A stretch of 64,000 nucleotides of DNA from Cohnella ginsengisoli (GCF_029525555.1 NZ_JAPDHZ010000002.1:1773868-1837867), one strand, 5' to 3'. Counted from the first letter of the stretch, positions 29,418-40,619 are shown. Notes: generated from the sequence alone by a model not told the origin. Numbers and translations are program-made.

Positions 29418-30500
29418 CTACCTCGCCAGCGGCAGCCTCACCTGAAACGTAGTGACGCCCACTCCGCTGAACGCGGAGATCGCGCCGCCGTGCAGCTCGA
29501 CGATGTTTTTGGCGATGGCGAGCCCGAGGCCCGATCCGCCGGTATGCCGAGAACGGGATTGCTCCAGCCGGTAAAATCGGTCGAACAGCAGCGGGATTGC
29601 CGAGGCCGGCAGCGGCTCGCCGTAATTCACGATCTCCGCCACCGCCTCCGTTCCTTCTCGCCGCGCCCGAATCTCGATCCTGCCGCCGTTCCTGCCGTAT
29701 CGGATGGCGTTGTCGATCAAATTTTCGAACACCCGCACCAGCTTGTCTCCGTCCGCCGCTACGGTGAGCTCCTTCTCAGCGAAAACCGCAACGCCTTCGA
29801 TCCCCGCCTGCTCGAACTGAAGCCTGAACTGAACCGCTAACTGCCCCAGCATCTCGACCAGGTTAAGCGGAGAGAGCCGCAGCTGCAGCCCGCCGCTCGT
29901 GCGGGTGTATTCGAACAGGTCGTTGATCAGTCCCTGAAGCCGCAGCGCTTTGTCGTAAGCGATGCCCGTGTAGTGGCGCAGCTCGACCTCGTCCCGATAG
30001 CGGTCCTGCTCGATCAATCCCAGATAGCCGACGATCGAAGTGAGCGGCGTGCGCAGATCGTGGGAGACGTTGGTAACGAGCTCCGTCTTGGCCCGCTCCG
30101 TCCGCCGCTCTTCCTCGATGGAGCGCTTCAGCCGCTCGCTCATGCCATTGATGCGATCCGCCAGCACGCCGAGCTCGTCGCTCGTCCGGACGGGGATGCG
30201 GCTGTCGAACCGGCCCTCGGCGATCTCGCCAACCCCTTGCGTGATTCGCAGCAGATAACGAATAGTGCCATGGCTGAAGACGAACAAATAGACGATAAAA
30301 AGCGCGAGGATCGCGAAGGCGAGCGTAATCGACCTGCCGAAGCGTTCGTAAAACCACCAGGTCAACGCATTCAGGATCGTAATATCGTATCGCACGGCGA
30401 GGAAATAAAGCAGCGCTGCCGTGCCGGCCGCGAACCCGAGACTGAGCGCGACCAGGACCAGCAGCTTGAAGCGCAGGCCGAACAGCGGATTAGGGTTCAA
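29418..30500 (-). CDS. Two-component sensor histidine kinase, VanS/PhoR-like
   Basis: 360 residues, starting at TTG 30500 and overlapping the regulator gene by 11 bases. Two membrane helices (about 12-34 and 58-78) leave only a short outer loop; HAMP follows, then the H-box VTNVSHDLRTPLTSIVGYLG (His about 147), N-box ENLIDNAIRYG and G-box GGSGLGLAIAKNIVELHGG. The near absence of an outer sensor domain is common in cell-envelope-stress kinases. This H-box resembles VanS kinases, which makes the ligase operon at 1337 a candidate target, but the link is inference. Confidence 0.88.
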   Translation of the reverse strand: MNPNPLFGLRFKLLVLVALSLGFAAGTAALLYFLAVRYDITILNALTWWFYERFGRSITLAFAILALFIVYLFVFSHGTIRYLLRITQGVGEIAEGRFDSRIPVRTSDELGVLADRINGMSERLKRSIEEERRTERAKTELVTNVSHDLRTPLTSIVGYLGLIEQDRYRDEVELRHYTGIAYDKALRLQGLINDLFEYTRTSGGLQLRLSPLNLVEMLGQLAVQFRLQFEQAGIEGVAVFAEKELTVAADGDKLVRVFENLIDNAIRYGRNGGRIEIRARREGTEAVAEIVNYGEPLPASAIPLLFDRFYRLEQSRSRHTGGSGLGLAIAKNIVELHGGAISAFSGVGVTTFQVRLPLAR

Positions 30501-31191
30501 TTTTATAACCTACTCCCCACACCGTCCGGATCGGCTTGGCGCCGTCCAGCGCGTGCTCCAGCTTGTCCCGCAGATTGCTGATGTGCACCATGACAGTGTT
30601 GTTGGATTCCAGGAACTTGTCCTTCCAGACCGCCTCGAAGATCGCCTCGGCGCTGAACACTTGCCCCGGGTGGCTGGCCAGCAGATGCAAAATATCGAAC
30701 TCCGTCGAGGTCAGATTGATATGCTTGTCCTCGGCCATGACGGTGTGGGTATTCTTGTTGATTCGAAGCGATTGGATCTGGATATCGTCGTCCTCGCGGT
30801 TCGGCTTCAGCTTGGCGTTCAAGCCGTACGAACGGCGCAGCAGCGACTTGACCCGTGCGACGAGCTCCAGCGGGTTGAACGGCTTGACCATATAGTCGTC
30901 CGCCCCGGTCATGAGACCCATGATCTTGTCCATGTCCTCGGCCTTCGCGCTAAGCATCAAGATCGGCACCGCGTCGTCTTTGCGCACCGCGCGGCACACC
31001 TCGAGCCCGTCCATCTCCGGCATCATCACGTCGAGGATGACGAGCTGGACCGATTCCGACCGGATCAGCGACAGCGCTTCGCGGCCGTCCGCCGCCTTCA
31101 GTACGCGGTAACCTTCGTTCAGCAGATAAATGGCGATCAGGTCCGCGATCTCGCGATCATCGTCCGCGATCAGGATCTGAGCGGCGTTCAT
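30490..31191 (-). CDS. OmpR-family response regulator, VanR-like
   Basis: 233 residues. ATG 31191 (MNAAQILIADDDREI) follows GGGGG; a start further up lacks a ribosome site. The receiver domain has DDD acidic pocket, phospho-Asp in VILDVMMPEMDGLE and Lys in YMVKPFNPLELVARV. A winged-helix domain (FDILHLLASHPGQVFSAEAI; NTVMVHISNLRDKLE; IRTVWGVGYKIEP) binds DNA. It is co-transcribed with the kinase. VanR-like proteins have this length and layout. Confidence 0.9.
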   Translation of the reverse strand: MNAAQILIADDDREIADLIAIYLLNEGYRVLKAADGREALSLIRSESVQLVILDVMMPEMDGLEVCRAVRKDDAVPILMLSAKAEDMDKIMGLMTGADDYMVKPFNPLELVARVKSLLRRSYGLNAKLKPNREDDDIQIQSLRINKNTHTVMAEDKHINLTSTEFDILHLLASHPGQVFSAEAIFEAVWKDKFLESNNTVMVHISNLRDKLEHALDGAKPIRTVWGVGYKIEP

Positions 31192-31286
31192 CCGGTTTCC
31201 CCCTTTTGTCCATTCCCTTTTCATTATAAAAAAAGCCTCGTCGCTCAAGCATGTGATAATGTTGAAGGATTTATAAAGTTTTTCTA

Positions 31287-31326
31287 AACAAAAGAACCGT
31301 TAGGCAGCGAAGCTGCTTAACGGTTC
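31287..31326 (-). terminator. Intrinsic terminator after msrAB
   Basis: GAACCGTTAGGCAGC pairs with GCTGCTTAACGGTTC (15 bp, one G-T) around loop GAA; on the minus strand it is followed by TTTTGTTT. It sits 24 bases after the msrAB stop and separates that gene from the regulator promoter. Confidence 0.85.
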
Positions 31327-31349
31327 GGTCGATCGGCGTGCGGCGAAGG

Positions 31350-32315
31350 TCAGACCTGGCCGAACAGGCTCCTGTACCGTCCGTAGCCCTCTTGCTCCAG
31401 GTCCTCGACGGGAATGAAGCGCAGCGCGGCGGAGTTGATGCAGTAGCGCAGGCCGCCGAGCTCGCGCGGACCGTCGTTGAACACGTGGCCGAGATGCGAG
31501 TCGGCCTCGCGGCTGCGCACTTCCGTGCGAACCATGCCGTGCGTGAGGTCCTCTTCCTCGCGAACCCCGCCCGAATCGAGCGGCTTCGCGAAGCTCGGCC
31601 ATCCGCAGCCCGAGTCGAACTTGTCCTTCGAGCTGAACAGCGGCGCGCCGGACACGATGTCCACGTACAGCCCCTCGCGGTGATTGTCCCAGAACTCGTT
31701 GCGGAACGGATGCTCCGTCGCGTTGTTCTGCGTCACCTCGAACTGCAGCGGCGTGAGACGCGAGCGCAGCGCTTCCTTATCCTTGTCCGTGTTCCAGTGC
31801 CGCTTGATATAGGCGTCGCGGCCCGATCCCTTGCGGTACATTTTGTACCGAAGCGGATTTTTCTTATGGTAATCCTGGTGGTAGTCCTCGGCCGGGTAAA
31901 ATTCGGAGGCGGGCTCGATCGTCACCGCGATCGGCTTGTCGAAGCGCCCGCTGGCGTCCAGCTCGGCCTTCGTCTCCTCGGCGGCCTGCCGCTGCTCCTC
32001 GTTATGGTAGAAGATGACCGGACGATACGATTCTCCGCGGTCGAAAAACTGGCCGCCGCCGTCCGTCGGATCCACCGATTGCCAATAGATGCCGAGCAGC
32101 TTGCGATACGGGAATAGATCCGGATCGAACGTGATTTGCACGGCCTCCTGATGTCCCGTCGTTTCCGAGCATACCTGCTCGTAGGTCGGGTTGGGCACAT
32201 GGCCGCCCGTATAGCCGGATACGATCCCGTGAATGCCCGGGAGCTCGTCGAACGGCGTCACCATGCACCAGAAGCAGCCTCCTGCGAACGTCGCTTTTTC
32301 GAATGTTTGGCTCAT
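31350..32315 (-). CDS. msrAB: Bifunctional methionine sulfoxide reductase MsrA/MsrB
   Basis: 321 residues; ATG 32315 ([17 protein letters not shown]) with GGAG 10 bases upstream. The MsrA half (1-160) carries catalytic Cys in GCFWC and YHQDY; the MsrB half (about 175-315) carries [17 protein letters not shown] and catalytic Cys in RYCINSAAL. Together they reduce both stereoisomers of methionine sulfoxide with thioredoxin. The MsrB half lacks the CxxC zinc pairs found in many MsrBs (SGAPLFSS where the first pair would be). No signal peptide, so it is cytoplasmic. It follows potD by 38 bases and may be read through from the pot operon. Confidence 0.95.
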   Translation of the reverse strand: MSQTFEKATFAGGCFWCMVTPFDELPGIHGIVSGYTGGHVPNPTYEQVCSETTGHQEAVQITFDPDLFPYRKLLGIYWQSVDPTDGGGQFFDRGESYRPVIFYHNEEQRQAAEETKAELDASGRFDKPIAVTIEPASEFYPAEDYHQDYHKKNPLRYKMYRKGSGRDAYIKRHWNTDKDKEALRSRLTPLQFEVTQNNATEHPFRNEFWDNHREGLYVDIVSGAPLFSSKDKFDSGCGWPSFAKPLDSGGVREEEDLTHGMVRTEVRSREADSHLGHVFNDGPRELGGLRYCINSAALRFIPVEDLEQEGYGRYRSLFGQV

Positions 32316-32353
32316 CTTCCCATCGCTCCTTCCGCGTATGCTACGCATCTTTT

Positions 32354-33442
32354 TTATACCCGATCATTTACTTTTTTGTGCATTTTAAATTCGAGGAACA
32401 GCTCGTTGTAGTGGGCGAGCATCCGCTTGCCCAGATTATCGTACACTTCGAGCTTGTCCGTCAATGCGGGCTCCGGATAGAATCGCTTGTCCTCCGCGAT
32501 TTCGGCCGGCAGCAGCGGCATGGCCTTGGCGTTTGGCGTAGCGTAGCCCACGTATTCGGCGTTTTGCGCCGCGTTTTCCGGATCAAGCATGAAGTTCATG
32601 AACTTGAGCGCGCCGTCCAGATTGCGGGCCGTCTTCGGAATGACCATGTTGTCGAACCACAGGTTCGAGCCGTCCTTCGGAATGACGTAGTCGAGCTTGT
32701 CGTTCTCGTCCATGATCTCCGAGGCGTCGCCGGACCAGACGAGCCCGACCGCGGCCTCTTCGCCCGCGAGCAGCATCTTGATCTCGTCGCCGACGAGCGC
32801 CTTCACGTTCGGCGTCAGCTTCTTGAGCTTACCGAGCGCCTCCTGCAGATGCGTCTCGTCCGTATCGTTAAGCGAATAGCCCAGGCTGTTCAGCCCCATC
32901 CCGATCACCTCGCGCGCGCTGTCGACGAGCAGGATGTTGTTGCGCAGCGACGGATCCCACAGATCGTCCCAGCTGTCGAACGTCAGGTCGCCGACCAGCT
33001 CGGGGTTGTACACGATTCCTACAGTTCCCCAGAAGTAGGGGATCGAGTAGACGTTGCCCGGATCGAACGATTGGTTCAGAAAACGGGAATCGATGTTCGC
33101 CAGATTCGGCAGCTTGGCGTGATCGATCGGCAGCAGCAGGTTTTCCTGGCGCATTTTGCCGATGGCGTAGTCGGACGGAACGGCGATATCGAACGTCGTG
33201 CCGCCCTGCTCGATCTTGGTCATCATCGCCTCGTTCGAATCGAACGTTTGGTAGATGACCTTGATGCCGGTCTCCTCCCTGAACTTGTCCAGCAGGTCGG
33301 GATCGATGTAATCGCCCCAGTTGTAAACGGTAAGCGTGTCCGCGCCCGAGTAGCCCTGCGAGGAATTGAGCCTGTTGATGGCGATCAGCAGGCCGGCCGC
33401 GATGACGAGGACGGCGACCAACGTCCGTACCAGGCTTTTCAT
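32354..33442 (-). CDS. potD: Spermidine/putrescine ABC transporter substrate-binding protein
   Basis: 362 residues; ATG 33442 overlaps the potC stop by 4 bases (ATGA). [18 protein letters not shown] is the PotD/PotF hallmark at the start of the mature domain; [38 protein letters not shown] and [19 protein letters not shown] line the polyamine site. It captures polyamines outside the cell for the PotABC membrane complex. Odd: the N-terminal hydrophobic helix ([21 protein letters not shown]) has no lipobox Cys, so the protein is probably held by its uncleaved helix. Confidence 0.93.
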   Translation of the reverse strand: MKSLVRTLVAVLVIAAGLLIAINRLNSSQGYSGADTLTVYNWGDYIDPDLLDKFREETGIKVIYQTFDSNEAMMTKIEQGGTTFDIAVPSDYAIGKMRQENLLLPIDHAKLPNLANIDSRFLNQSFDPGNVYSIPYFWGTVGIVYNPELVGDLTFDSWDDLWDPSLRNNILLVDSAREVIGMGLNSLGYSLNDTDETHLQEALGKLKKLTPNVKALVGDEIKMLLAGEEAAVGLVWSGDASEIMDENDKLDYVIPKDGSNLWFDNMVIPKTARNLDGALKFMNFMLDPENAAQNAEYVGYATPNAKAMPLLPAEIAEDKRFYPEPALTDKLEVYDNLGKRMLAHYNELFLEFKMHKKVNDRV

Positions 33443-34242
33443 CGCGGCACCCCCGTCCCGAGGCGCTTCGCGCTGCGCCGGTTCAGCACGTAATAGCCGA
33501 GCACGATGAGCAGCGTGAACAGGAAGATGAGCGCCGACAGCGCGTTGATCGACAGCGACACGCCTTGCCGCGCGCGCGAGTAGATCTCGACGGACAGCGT
33601 GGTAAAGCCGTTGCCGGTGACGAAAAAGGTGACCGCGAAGTCGTCGAGCGAGTACGTCAGCGCCATGAAAAACCCGGCGAAGATGCCCGGCTTGATGAAC
33701 GGCACGACGACCCGCGACAGCACCTGCCAGCCGCTCGCGCCCAGATCGCGCGCCGCATCGATGAGCGTCGGGCTCATCTCCTGCAGCTTGGGCAGCACCA
33801 TAAGAACGACGATCGGCACGCTGAACGCGATGTGCGACAGGAGCACGGACGTGAAGCCGAGCCGGATGCCGGCCATGGTGAACATGACGAGCAGCGATGC
33901 GCCGATGATGACGTCCGGGCTGACGATGAGCACGTTGTTCATCGACAGCAGCGCGTTGCGCGAGCGCCTCGTCCGCGTCCGCATGATCGCGAGCGCCCCG
34001 ATCACGCCGAGGATCGTCGAGATCGTCGACGACAGCAGCGCGATGACGACCGTGTTCAGTACGATGATGAGCAGGCGCCCGTCCCGGAACACTTCGCCGT
34101 AGTATTCGAGCGTGAAGCCTTCGAAGCCGTGCATCGTGCCGCCGCTGTTGAACGAGTAAAAAATCATGTAGGCGATCGGCGCGTACAGCACCGCGAAGAC
34201 GACGATCAGGTAGGCCGACTGCCAGCGTCTCGATGCGCTCAT
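33439..34242 (-). CDS. potC: Spermidine/putrescine ABC transporter permease PotC
   Basis: 267 residues; ATG 34242 follows GGGGAGGGTG and overlaps the potB stop by 4 bases. Six membrane segments, the PotC start YAPIAYMIFYSFNSG and the EAA loop [21 protein letters not shown] are clear. With PotB it forms the membrane channel that PotA powers. Confidence 0.95.
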   Translation of the reverse strand: MSASRRWQSAYLIVVFAVLYAPIAYMIFYSFNSGGTMHGFEGFTLEYYGEVFRDGRLLIIVLNTVVIALLSSTISTILGVIGALAIMRTRTRRSRNALLSMNNVLIVSPDVIIGASLLVMFTMAGIRLGFTSVLLSHIAFSVPIVVLMVLPKLQEMSPTLIDAARDLGASGWQVLSRVVVPFIKPGIFAGFFMALTYSLDDFAVTFFVTGNGFTTLSVEIYSRARQGVSLSINALSALIFLFTLLIVLGYYVLNRRSAKRLGTGVPR

Positions 34243-35034
34243 CGTCTCACCCTCCCCGCCTGACCGGTCCCGGTCAGCAGCATAATGACGACCATCGCGA
34301 TGATGAGGAACACCGCGATAGCCGCGCCCATGCCCCAATCCTGCGTAACCAGAAAGTGCTGCTCGATCGCGGTGCCAAGCGTGATGACCCGGTTGCCAGC
34401 GACGAGCCGCGTGATCATGAACAGCGACAGCGCGGGGATGAACACGGCCTGGCAGCCCGCCTTGACGCCGTCAAGCGTGAGCGGGAACACGACCTTGCGG
34501 AACGTCGTCCAGCCGGACGCCCCGAGATCCCGGGCCGCGAACACGAGCGACGGGTTGAGGTCCTCGAGCGCGTTGTAGACCGGCAGGATCATGAACGGGA
34601 TAAAAATGTATACCGACACGAACACGAAGCTGAAGTCGGTGAACAGAATCTGCTGGCGGCCGATCCCGAGCGCCTCGAGCGCGCCGTTGACGAAGCCGTA
34701 CGTGCCGAAGATGCCGAGGAAGGCGTATACTTTCAGCAGCAGATTGACCCAGCTCGGCAGGATGAGCAGGAGCAGCCACAGCTGCTTGTGCTTCATCTTC
34801 GTCAGCGCGTATGCGGCCGGATAGGCGATCAACAGCGAGAACAGCGTGATCAGGAAAGCGTACCAGAGCGAGCTGACCGTCATTTTCAAATAAATCGGCG
34901 TCAGAAACTTCTCGTAGTTGCCGAACGTGAACCCGCCGTCGATGTCGAAGAAGGAATCGTAGACGATAAGGGCGATCGGAATGACGATGAACAGCGCCAT
35001 CCAGGCCAGGTACGGCGCCAGGTAGACGTTGCGC

Positions 35035-35045
<11 letters not shown>
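34239..35045 (-). CDS. potB: Spermidine/putrescine ABC transporter permease PotB
   Basis: 268 residues; ATG 35045 follows GAGGAGAG. Frame extension upstream only covers potA. Six membrane segments, [20 protein letters not shown] at the start, [19 protein letters not shown] and the EAA loop [21 protein letters not shown] identify PotB. It starts 11 bases inside the end of potA. Confidence 0.95.
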
Positions 35046-36150
<1,105 letters not shown>

Positions 36151-36396
36151 TCCGACTCTCCCATCTATGCGAACCCTGTCGATCCTCTTATTATCTCCTA
36201 TTACCCGGATATCGCAACCGCCCGCGCCGCGTCCAGCTCCAAGCGAATCAGCATTTGCAAAAACGCCGGCTTGACCTGCAGCGATCCGCTCTTATTATAG
36301 TCCAAACTGCTGAGCAGCGCAGCAGCGACAGGGTTCTCCGATCCGACGAACGCACGCCAGTCGCACTGCATGATAGAGGCATAAAACACCTGGACA

Positions 36397-36680
36397 ATCT
36401 CGAGTAGAAATCAAAGCTGCATGGTTCGAGCGCCTTTGGGCCGCGATCGTCTCAAGCAGGAACAAACCTTCAAGGTCCGAGCGCCTTTGCGCCGCGATCG
36501 TCTCAGGTAGAAACAAATCCGCTGGCACGAACGCCTTTGCCATAGATTAAGTCTCGGGTAGGAACAACATCCGTAGGATAGCCCGTTGATGCACTATAAT
36601 CGTCTCATGTAGCAACAAATCCGCTCGGTCTTGGCGCCGCTCCATCCGATTAGTTTCAGATAGAAACAAAAACGCCGCCC
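36397..36680. repeat. Degenerate tandem repeat, period 51 bp, six units
   Basis: Units begin at 36397, 36449, 36500, 36551, 36602 and 36653, each with a form of GTCTCAGGTAGAAACAAA; the next ~30 bases are also partly shared (CGCCTTTGCGCCGCGATC in units 1-2). Spacing is 51 bp from unit 2 on. The minus strand of units 1-3 reads as an open frame with a 17-residue repeat (LPETIAAQRRSDLEG, then LLETIAAQRRSN). No ribosome site or known domain supports a gene. This fills most of the 573-bp gap between potA and the next cluster. Confidence 0.75.
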
Positions 36681-36723
36681 ATGCTCCCGAAGGAGCCGAG
36701 CGACGCCAATAGCCATGTTTTTC

Positions 36724-37602
36724 TTATCGATACTGCTTCAGAAAATCGACCGCCAGCTTAATATCCCGCTCCGGGCTCGCGCCGACCTCGCGCTCGATCG
36801 TCAGGAAGCCTTCATAGCCGATATCCTTCAACGCTTGAAGGTATGCGGGCCAATCCACGCCGCCCTCGCCAAGCGGCAGCTCGCGGTAGTATTCGCCCGA
36901 CTCGCCTTGCTCCGCCAGCTTCTCGTGCGACATCGCTTCGTAGCCGAGCGCGCCGTAGATGTTGCGGGGGTCCGTCTCCTGCAGTCGGATGCCGTCCTTG
37001 GCGTGCGTGTGCACGATGTAGTCGCGCAAGTTGTAGACGCCCTGCACCGGATCGTCGCCCGTCACCATGACCATGTTGGCCGGGTCGAAGTTGACCGACA
37101 CGCCCTTCGTGCTCATCTTGTCGAGGAACCCCTTCAGACGCGCCGAAGTCTCGGGACCGGTCTCGATCGCGAAAAAGGCGCCCCGCTCGCTGGCGTAGCG
37201 GCCAAGCTCCTCGACCGCATCGTGCATCGCGGCGTAGACGCCGCTCGTCTCGTCCTCGGGCACGATCCCGATATGCGTCGTCACTACGTTCGTGCCGAGG
37301 TCCAGCGCCAGGTCGAGAATCCGCTTGGATTTCTCGATCTTCCAGCCGTTTTCCCGCCGGTCCTGGAAGCCGTGTCCCGCGAGATCTCCGACCAGCGCGG
37401 AGATGCGCAGGCCGAGCGAGTCTACGTACGCGCGCAGCTCCGCTCTCGCGGCCGCATCCAGCTTGTCCGGATCCATCTCGCCTTCCACCGCGTAGATCTG
37501 CACGCCCTCGGCGCCGATCTCCTTCGCCTTCAGCAGCCCGGCGCGCACGCCGACCCGGAAGCTGTCGACGATGACGCCGATCGGATTCGCGATTTGCACC
37601 AT
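36724..37602 (-). CDS. Sugar phosphate isomerase/epimerase (TIM barrel)
   Basis: 292 residues, ATG 37602 after GGAAGGGG. The TIM-barrel motifs are GVQIYAVEGEMD, NVVTTHIGIVPED, FAIETGPETSARLKGFLD (metal-binding Glu), SVNFDPANMVMV, IVHTHAKDGIRL (His pair) and FLTIEREVGASPERDI near the end. The family isomerises sugars or keto-sugars with a divalent metal. It follows a second isomerase (37663) and an oxidoreductase (38564) on the same strand; the trio is typical of inositol- or rare-sugar oxidation pathways. Confidence 0.88.
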   Translation of the reverse strand: MVQIANPIGVIVDSFRVGVRAGLLKAKEIGAEGVQIYAVEGEMDPDKLDAAARAELRAYVDSLGLRISALVGDLAGHGFQDRRENGWKIEKSKRILDLALDLGTNVVTTHIGIVPEDETSGVYAAMHDAVEELGRYASERGAFFAIETGPETSARLKGFLDKMSTKGVSVNFDPANMVMVTGDDPVQGVYNLRDYIVHTHAKDGIRLQETDPRNIYGALGYEAMSHEKLAEQGESGEYYRELPLGEGGVDWPAYLQALKDIGYEGFLTIEREVGASPERDIKLAVDFLKQYR

Positions 37603-37662
37603 GCGTATGTGTCCCCTTCCTCGTTCAAGTTGCCTCGATGTTTTAATCTATCCATTGCCGAC

Positions 37663-38517
37663 CTATACTTCCGACCAAATGCGCCGCGCGTTGGCCAGGC
37701 CGATGCGCGAGCCCTGCTTGCACTCTTCCATGCCCTCGAATTCCAGCGACAGATAGCCGTCGTAGCCGGACGCCTTCAATTCGCGCAGCACCGAGCGCAC
37801 GTCGATGTCGCCCTGGCCGAAGATCGAGCCGCGCAGATAGTTGCCGGCCGCCGTCTTGAACCAGCCTTCGCCCGGATCCTGGTCGCCGCGGCGCAGGTAA
37901 AAGTCCTTCAAATGCACGATAGAAGCTTCGCCGATCGACCGCATCACGGCCGCCGCCGGATCCTCGTCCAGGCACATGAAGTTGCCGACGTCGAGCGTGA
38001 GACGGAAGTTCGGATGGTTCGTCTCCGCCAGCAGGCCCAGCACTCGCTCGCTCGACTGCATGTAGTAGCCGTGATTTTCTACGCTGGTCACGACGCCGAC
38101 CGACGCGGCATATTCCGCGACGCGGCGGCAAGCATCCGCGAGCCGCGGCAGCTCGCGCCAGAACTGGCCCACCGACGCGCCTTGGCGGGAAGCGACGTCA
38201 TGCCGCATCTTCCTCGCGCCGAGCGCGCGCGCGATATCGACCTCGCCCTTGACGCGTTCGATCTCCGCTTCGTACGCTTCGTCGTCGTCGACCGCGAAGT
38301 TCGCGCCCACCGCGTAGTTCGAGATCTCGAGCCCCGCGGCTGCCGCACGGCCGACGATCTCGTCGATCAGTCCGGGCGTCCGGATGTCGAAGCCGATCGG
38401 CACGATCTCGACGTGCTCGCAGCCCTGCTCCGCCATCCAGTCGATCGCGCCCGTCACCGTCAACTCGCCCGATTCGATCGCGCGGTACAAACTATACGTG
38501 CTAAGTCCAAGCTTCAT
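37663..38517 (-). CDS. Sugar phosphate isomerase/epimerase (second TIM barrel of the cluster)
   Basis: 284 residues, ATG 38517 after GGAG. LGLSTYSLYRAIESGELT at the start, HVEIVPIGFD, TSVENHGYYMQSSER, RLTLDVGNFMCLDED, IVHLKDFYLR and GYLSLEFEGMEECKQG mark the AP-endonuclease-2-like fold with its metal ligands. It is only distantly like the neighbour at 36724, so they probably act on different intermediates of one pathway. Confidence 0.88.
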   Translation of the reverse strand: MKLGLSTYSLYRAIESGELTVTGAIDWMAEQGCEHVEIVPIGFDIRTPGLIDEIVGRAAAAGLEISNYAVGANFAVDDDEAYEAEIERVKGEVDIARALGARKMRHDVASRQGASVGQFWRELPRLADACRRVAEYAASVGVVTSVENHGYYMQSSERVLGLLAETNHPNFRLTLDVGNFMCLDEDPAAAVMRSIGEASIVHLKDFYLRRGDQDPGEGWFKTAAGNYLRGSIFGQGDIDVRSVLRELKASGYDGYLSLEFEGMEECKQGSRIGLANARRIWSEV

Positions 38518-38563
38518 TTCGTTCGCTCCTTCATACGCATGTTGCCGTCCGCAATCGCGCGAA

Positions 38564-39622
38564 TCAAAGCTCGATCTCTTTGCCCTGCTCAGCCGATTCG
38601 TAGATCGCGCGCAGTATCCGCATCATCGTCAGGCCGTCCTCGACAGGGCTCAGCGGCTCCGTGCCCGTGGTCGCCGAAGCGACGAAGCTGTCGATTTCCG
38701 ACTGAAACGCTTGCTGGAAATTAAACTTCAGGCTGTCGACCTGCGGCGTCACGTTCAGGATCGTGTCATGCCGCTCCGAGACGATCGTCAGCTCCGGATC
38801 GATCTCGAACCCGCCCTTGGTGCCGTACAACCGGACCGCGGACTCGTCGCTCTTGGCGTGCAGCGCGTAGCTGACTTCGACGAGCAGGGACGCGCCGTTC
38901 TCGAACCGGATGAGCGCGTTCGCCAGATCCTCGACCGTATTGCGCGAAGCGTCGTAGTCGGCCGCACGGTAGAAGGACAGCCCCTTGACGTTCGAACGGT
39001 TGCCGAGCTTGTTGTATACGTTGCCGCTGACCGACTTCACCTTCGGACGGCCCATCAGATACCAGGACAGATCGATGACGTGGACGCCGATATCGATCAG
39101 CGGGCCGCCGCCGGAGCGGTCCTTGTCCGCGAACCAGCCGCCCGGATTGCCGAGACGCCGGATGAGCGAAGCCTTCGCGTAATAAAGCTCGCCGAACTCG
39201 CCCTGCTCCGTGAAGCGCTTGGCCAGTTGGGCGTTCGCGTCGTAGCGGCGGACGAAGCCTACCTGCAAAATGCGGTCGGTGGACCGGACCGCTTCGCGCA
39301 CGGCTTCGGCTTCTTCAACCGTCATGCTGAGCGGCTTTTCCACGAGCACGTGCTTGCCCGCCTTGACCGCGGCGATCGCGATCTCCGCATGCGTATGGTT
39401 CCACGTGCAGATGCTGACCGCTTCCACTTCCGGATTCGCCAGCAGGTCATGATAATTCGTGTAGACGCTCGCAGCGCCGTATTTTGCCGCCGCCTTTTCC
39501 GCGCGCTCCCGGTTCAGGTCGCAGACCGCGACGATCGTCGCGTCCTTGTTGGCCGCGTACGCGTTCAGATGCGATTCGGAGATCGAGCCCGTGCCGATAA
39601 CGCCGATACCCAGCTTTTTCAC
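38564..39622 (-). CDS. Gfo/Idh/MocA family oxidoreductase
   Basis: 352 residues, starting at GTG 39622 after GGGAGG. The Rossmann motif GIGVIGTGSISESHL, EKPLSMTVEEAEAVREA (catalytic Lys of EKP), VGFVRRYD and the C-terminal catalytic region GGPLIDIGVHVIDLSWYLMG (Asp and His) are intact. NAD(P)-dependent oxidation of an inositol or sugar is expected. First gene of the minus-strand trio to 36724, divergent from the AraC regulator at 39740, its likely controller. Confidence 0.92.
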   Translation of the reverse strand: MKKLGIGVIGTGSISESHLNAYAANKDATIVAVCDLNRERAEKAAAKYGAASVYTNYHDLLANPEVEAVSICTWNHTHAEIAIAAVKAGKHVLVEKPLSMTVEEAEAVREAVRSTDRILQVGFVRRYDANAQLAKRFTEQGEFGELYYAKASLIRRLGNPGGWFADKDRSGGGPLIDIGVHVIDLSWYLMGRPKVKSVSGNVYNKLGNRSNVKGLSFYRAADYDASRNTVEDLANALIRFENGASLLVEVSYALHAKSDESAVRLYGTKGGFEIDPELTIVSERHDTILNVTPQVDSLKFNFQQAFQSEIDSFVASATTGTEPLSPVEDGLTMMRILRAIYESAEQGKEIEL

Positions 39623-39678
39623 AGGTATTGCCTCCCTCTACTCATTTGTCTACCTGTACTATAAAATGAATAGAGCGA

Positions 39679-39703
39679 GCCAGCCATGAATAGCTATGCT
39701 GGC
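39679..39703. promoter_or_regulatory. Inverted repeat between the oxidoreductase and AraC genes
   Basis: GCCAGC (39679-39684) and GCTGGC (39698-39703) flank a 13-base core in the 117-bp divergent gap; ATGAATAG also occurs twice (39666, 39685). This is a plausible operator for the adjacent AraC protein. Confidence 0.4.
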
Positions 39704-39739
39704 GATTTGTAATATTGTGCGATACGGAGGTGCCCCCGC

Positions 39740-40619
39740 ATGGATCGCAATCCCGATCTGCTGGAGCCGATGGATATGCCCGATCCCCAATTCCCGCTCA
39801 AAATTCATATTTGCCGGTTCGAGCGAATGGGCACGCCCGCTTTTAATCCGCATTGGCACGAGCACATGGAATTTCTATATATCATCGAAGGTTCGGCGCG
39901 CATTACTTGCAACGCCAACAGCTACGACGTCGGTCCGGGAGACCTGATCGTCGTGAACTGCGCCGATCTGCATCAAGGCGTGTGCATGTCGGACCGTTTG
40001 TCTTATTATGCGGTCATCTTCGACCCCGATCTGCTGCACAGCCACCGGCTGGACTCGGCCGAGACGAAATTCATCACGCCGATCGTCCGTTCCCGCATCC
40101 GCTTCGCGAACCGGGTGACCGGCGACGCCGCCATCAAAGAGAGTCTCGACGAGCTGATCAACGAGTATCAAAAAAAAGGATATCGCCTACGAGCTCTCGG
40201 TGAAGTCCTGCCTATACCGGCTGCTCGCCGTCATGCTTCGCGGACACGTCGCGGAAAGCATGCCCGAAGGCGAGCTCGCCTCCCGCATTCGGCGGCTGAC
40301 CCGCATCGAGCCCGTTCTGCAGCATATCGAAGCGAACTACGCCAGGCGCCTCGACGTGGAGACGCTGGCCGGCGTCGCAGGCATGAGCCGTTATCACTTC
40401 AGCCGCGTCTTCAAGGAGCTCACCAGCCGCTCGGTCACCGACTACGTGAACCTCGTGCGGATCGGCCGCTGCGAGCAGGACCTGCGCTATACGAATAAGA
40501 CGATCTCGGAGATTGCGCTCGAGCACGGTTTCAGCGATATCTACTATTTCAGCAGACTGTTCAAGAGCTATCGCGGCGTCTCTCCCTCCTCCCTTCGAGG
40601 CAGCACCGCGCATGCCTGA
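39740..40619 (+). CDS. AraC family transcriptional regulator (one frameshift)
   Basis: About 293 residues; ATG 39740 follows GGAGG. The cupin sensor (FNPHWHEHMEFLYIIEG, YDVGPGDLIVVNCADLHQ) comes first; after a break at A8 (40170-40177, one A too many) YQKK should continue DIAYELSVKSCLYRLLAVML. The C-terminal AraC domain has LDVETLAGVAGMSRYHFSRV and KTISEIALEHGFSDIYYFSRL. It is divergent from the oxidoreductase/isomerase trio and likely activates it in response to a sugar. Confidence 0.85.

Noticed and set aside
36397..36680. CRISPR array
   Set aside because: The supposed repeats differ from each other, and the intervening parts are partly shared instead of unique. No cas gene is nearby.
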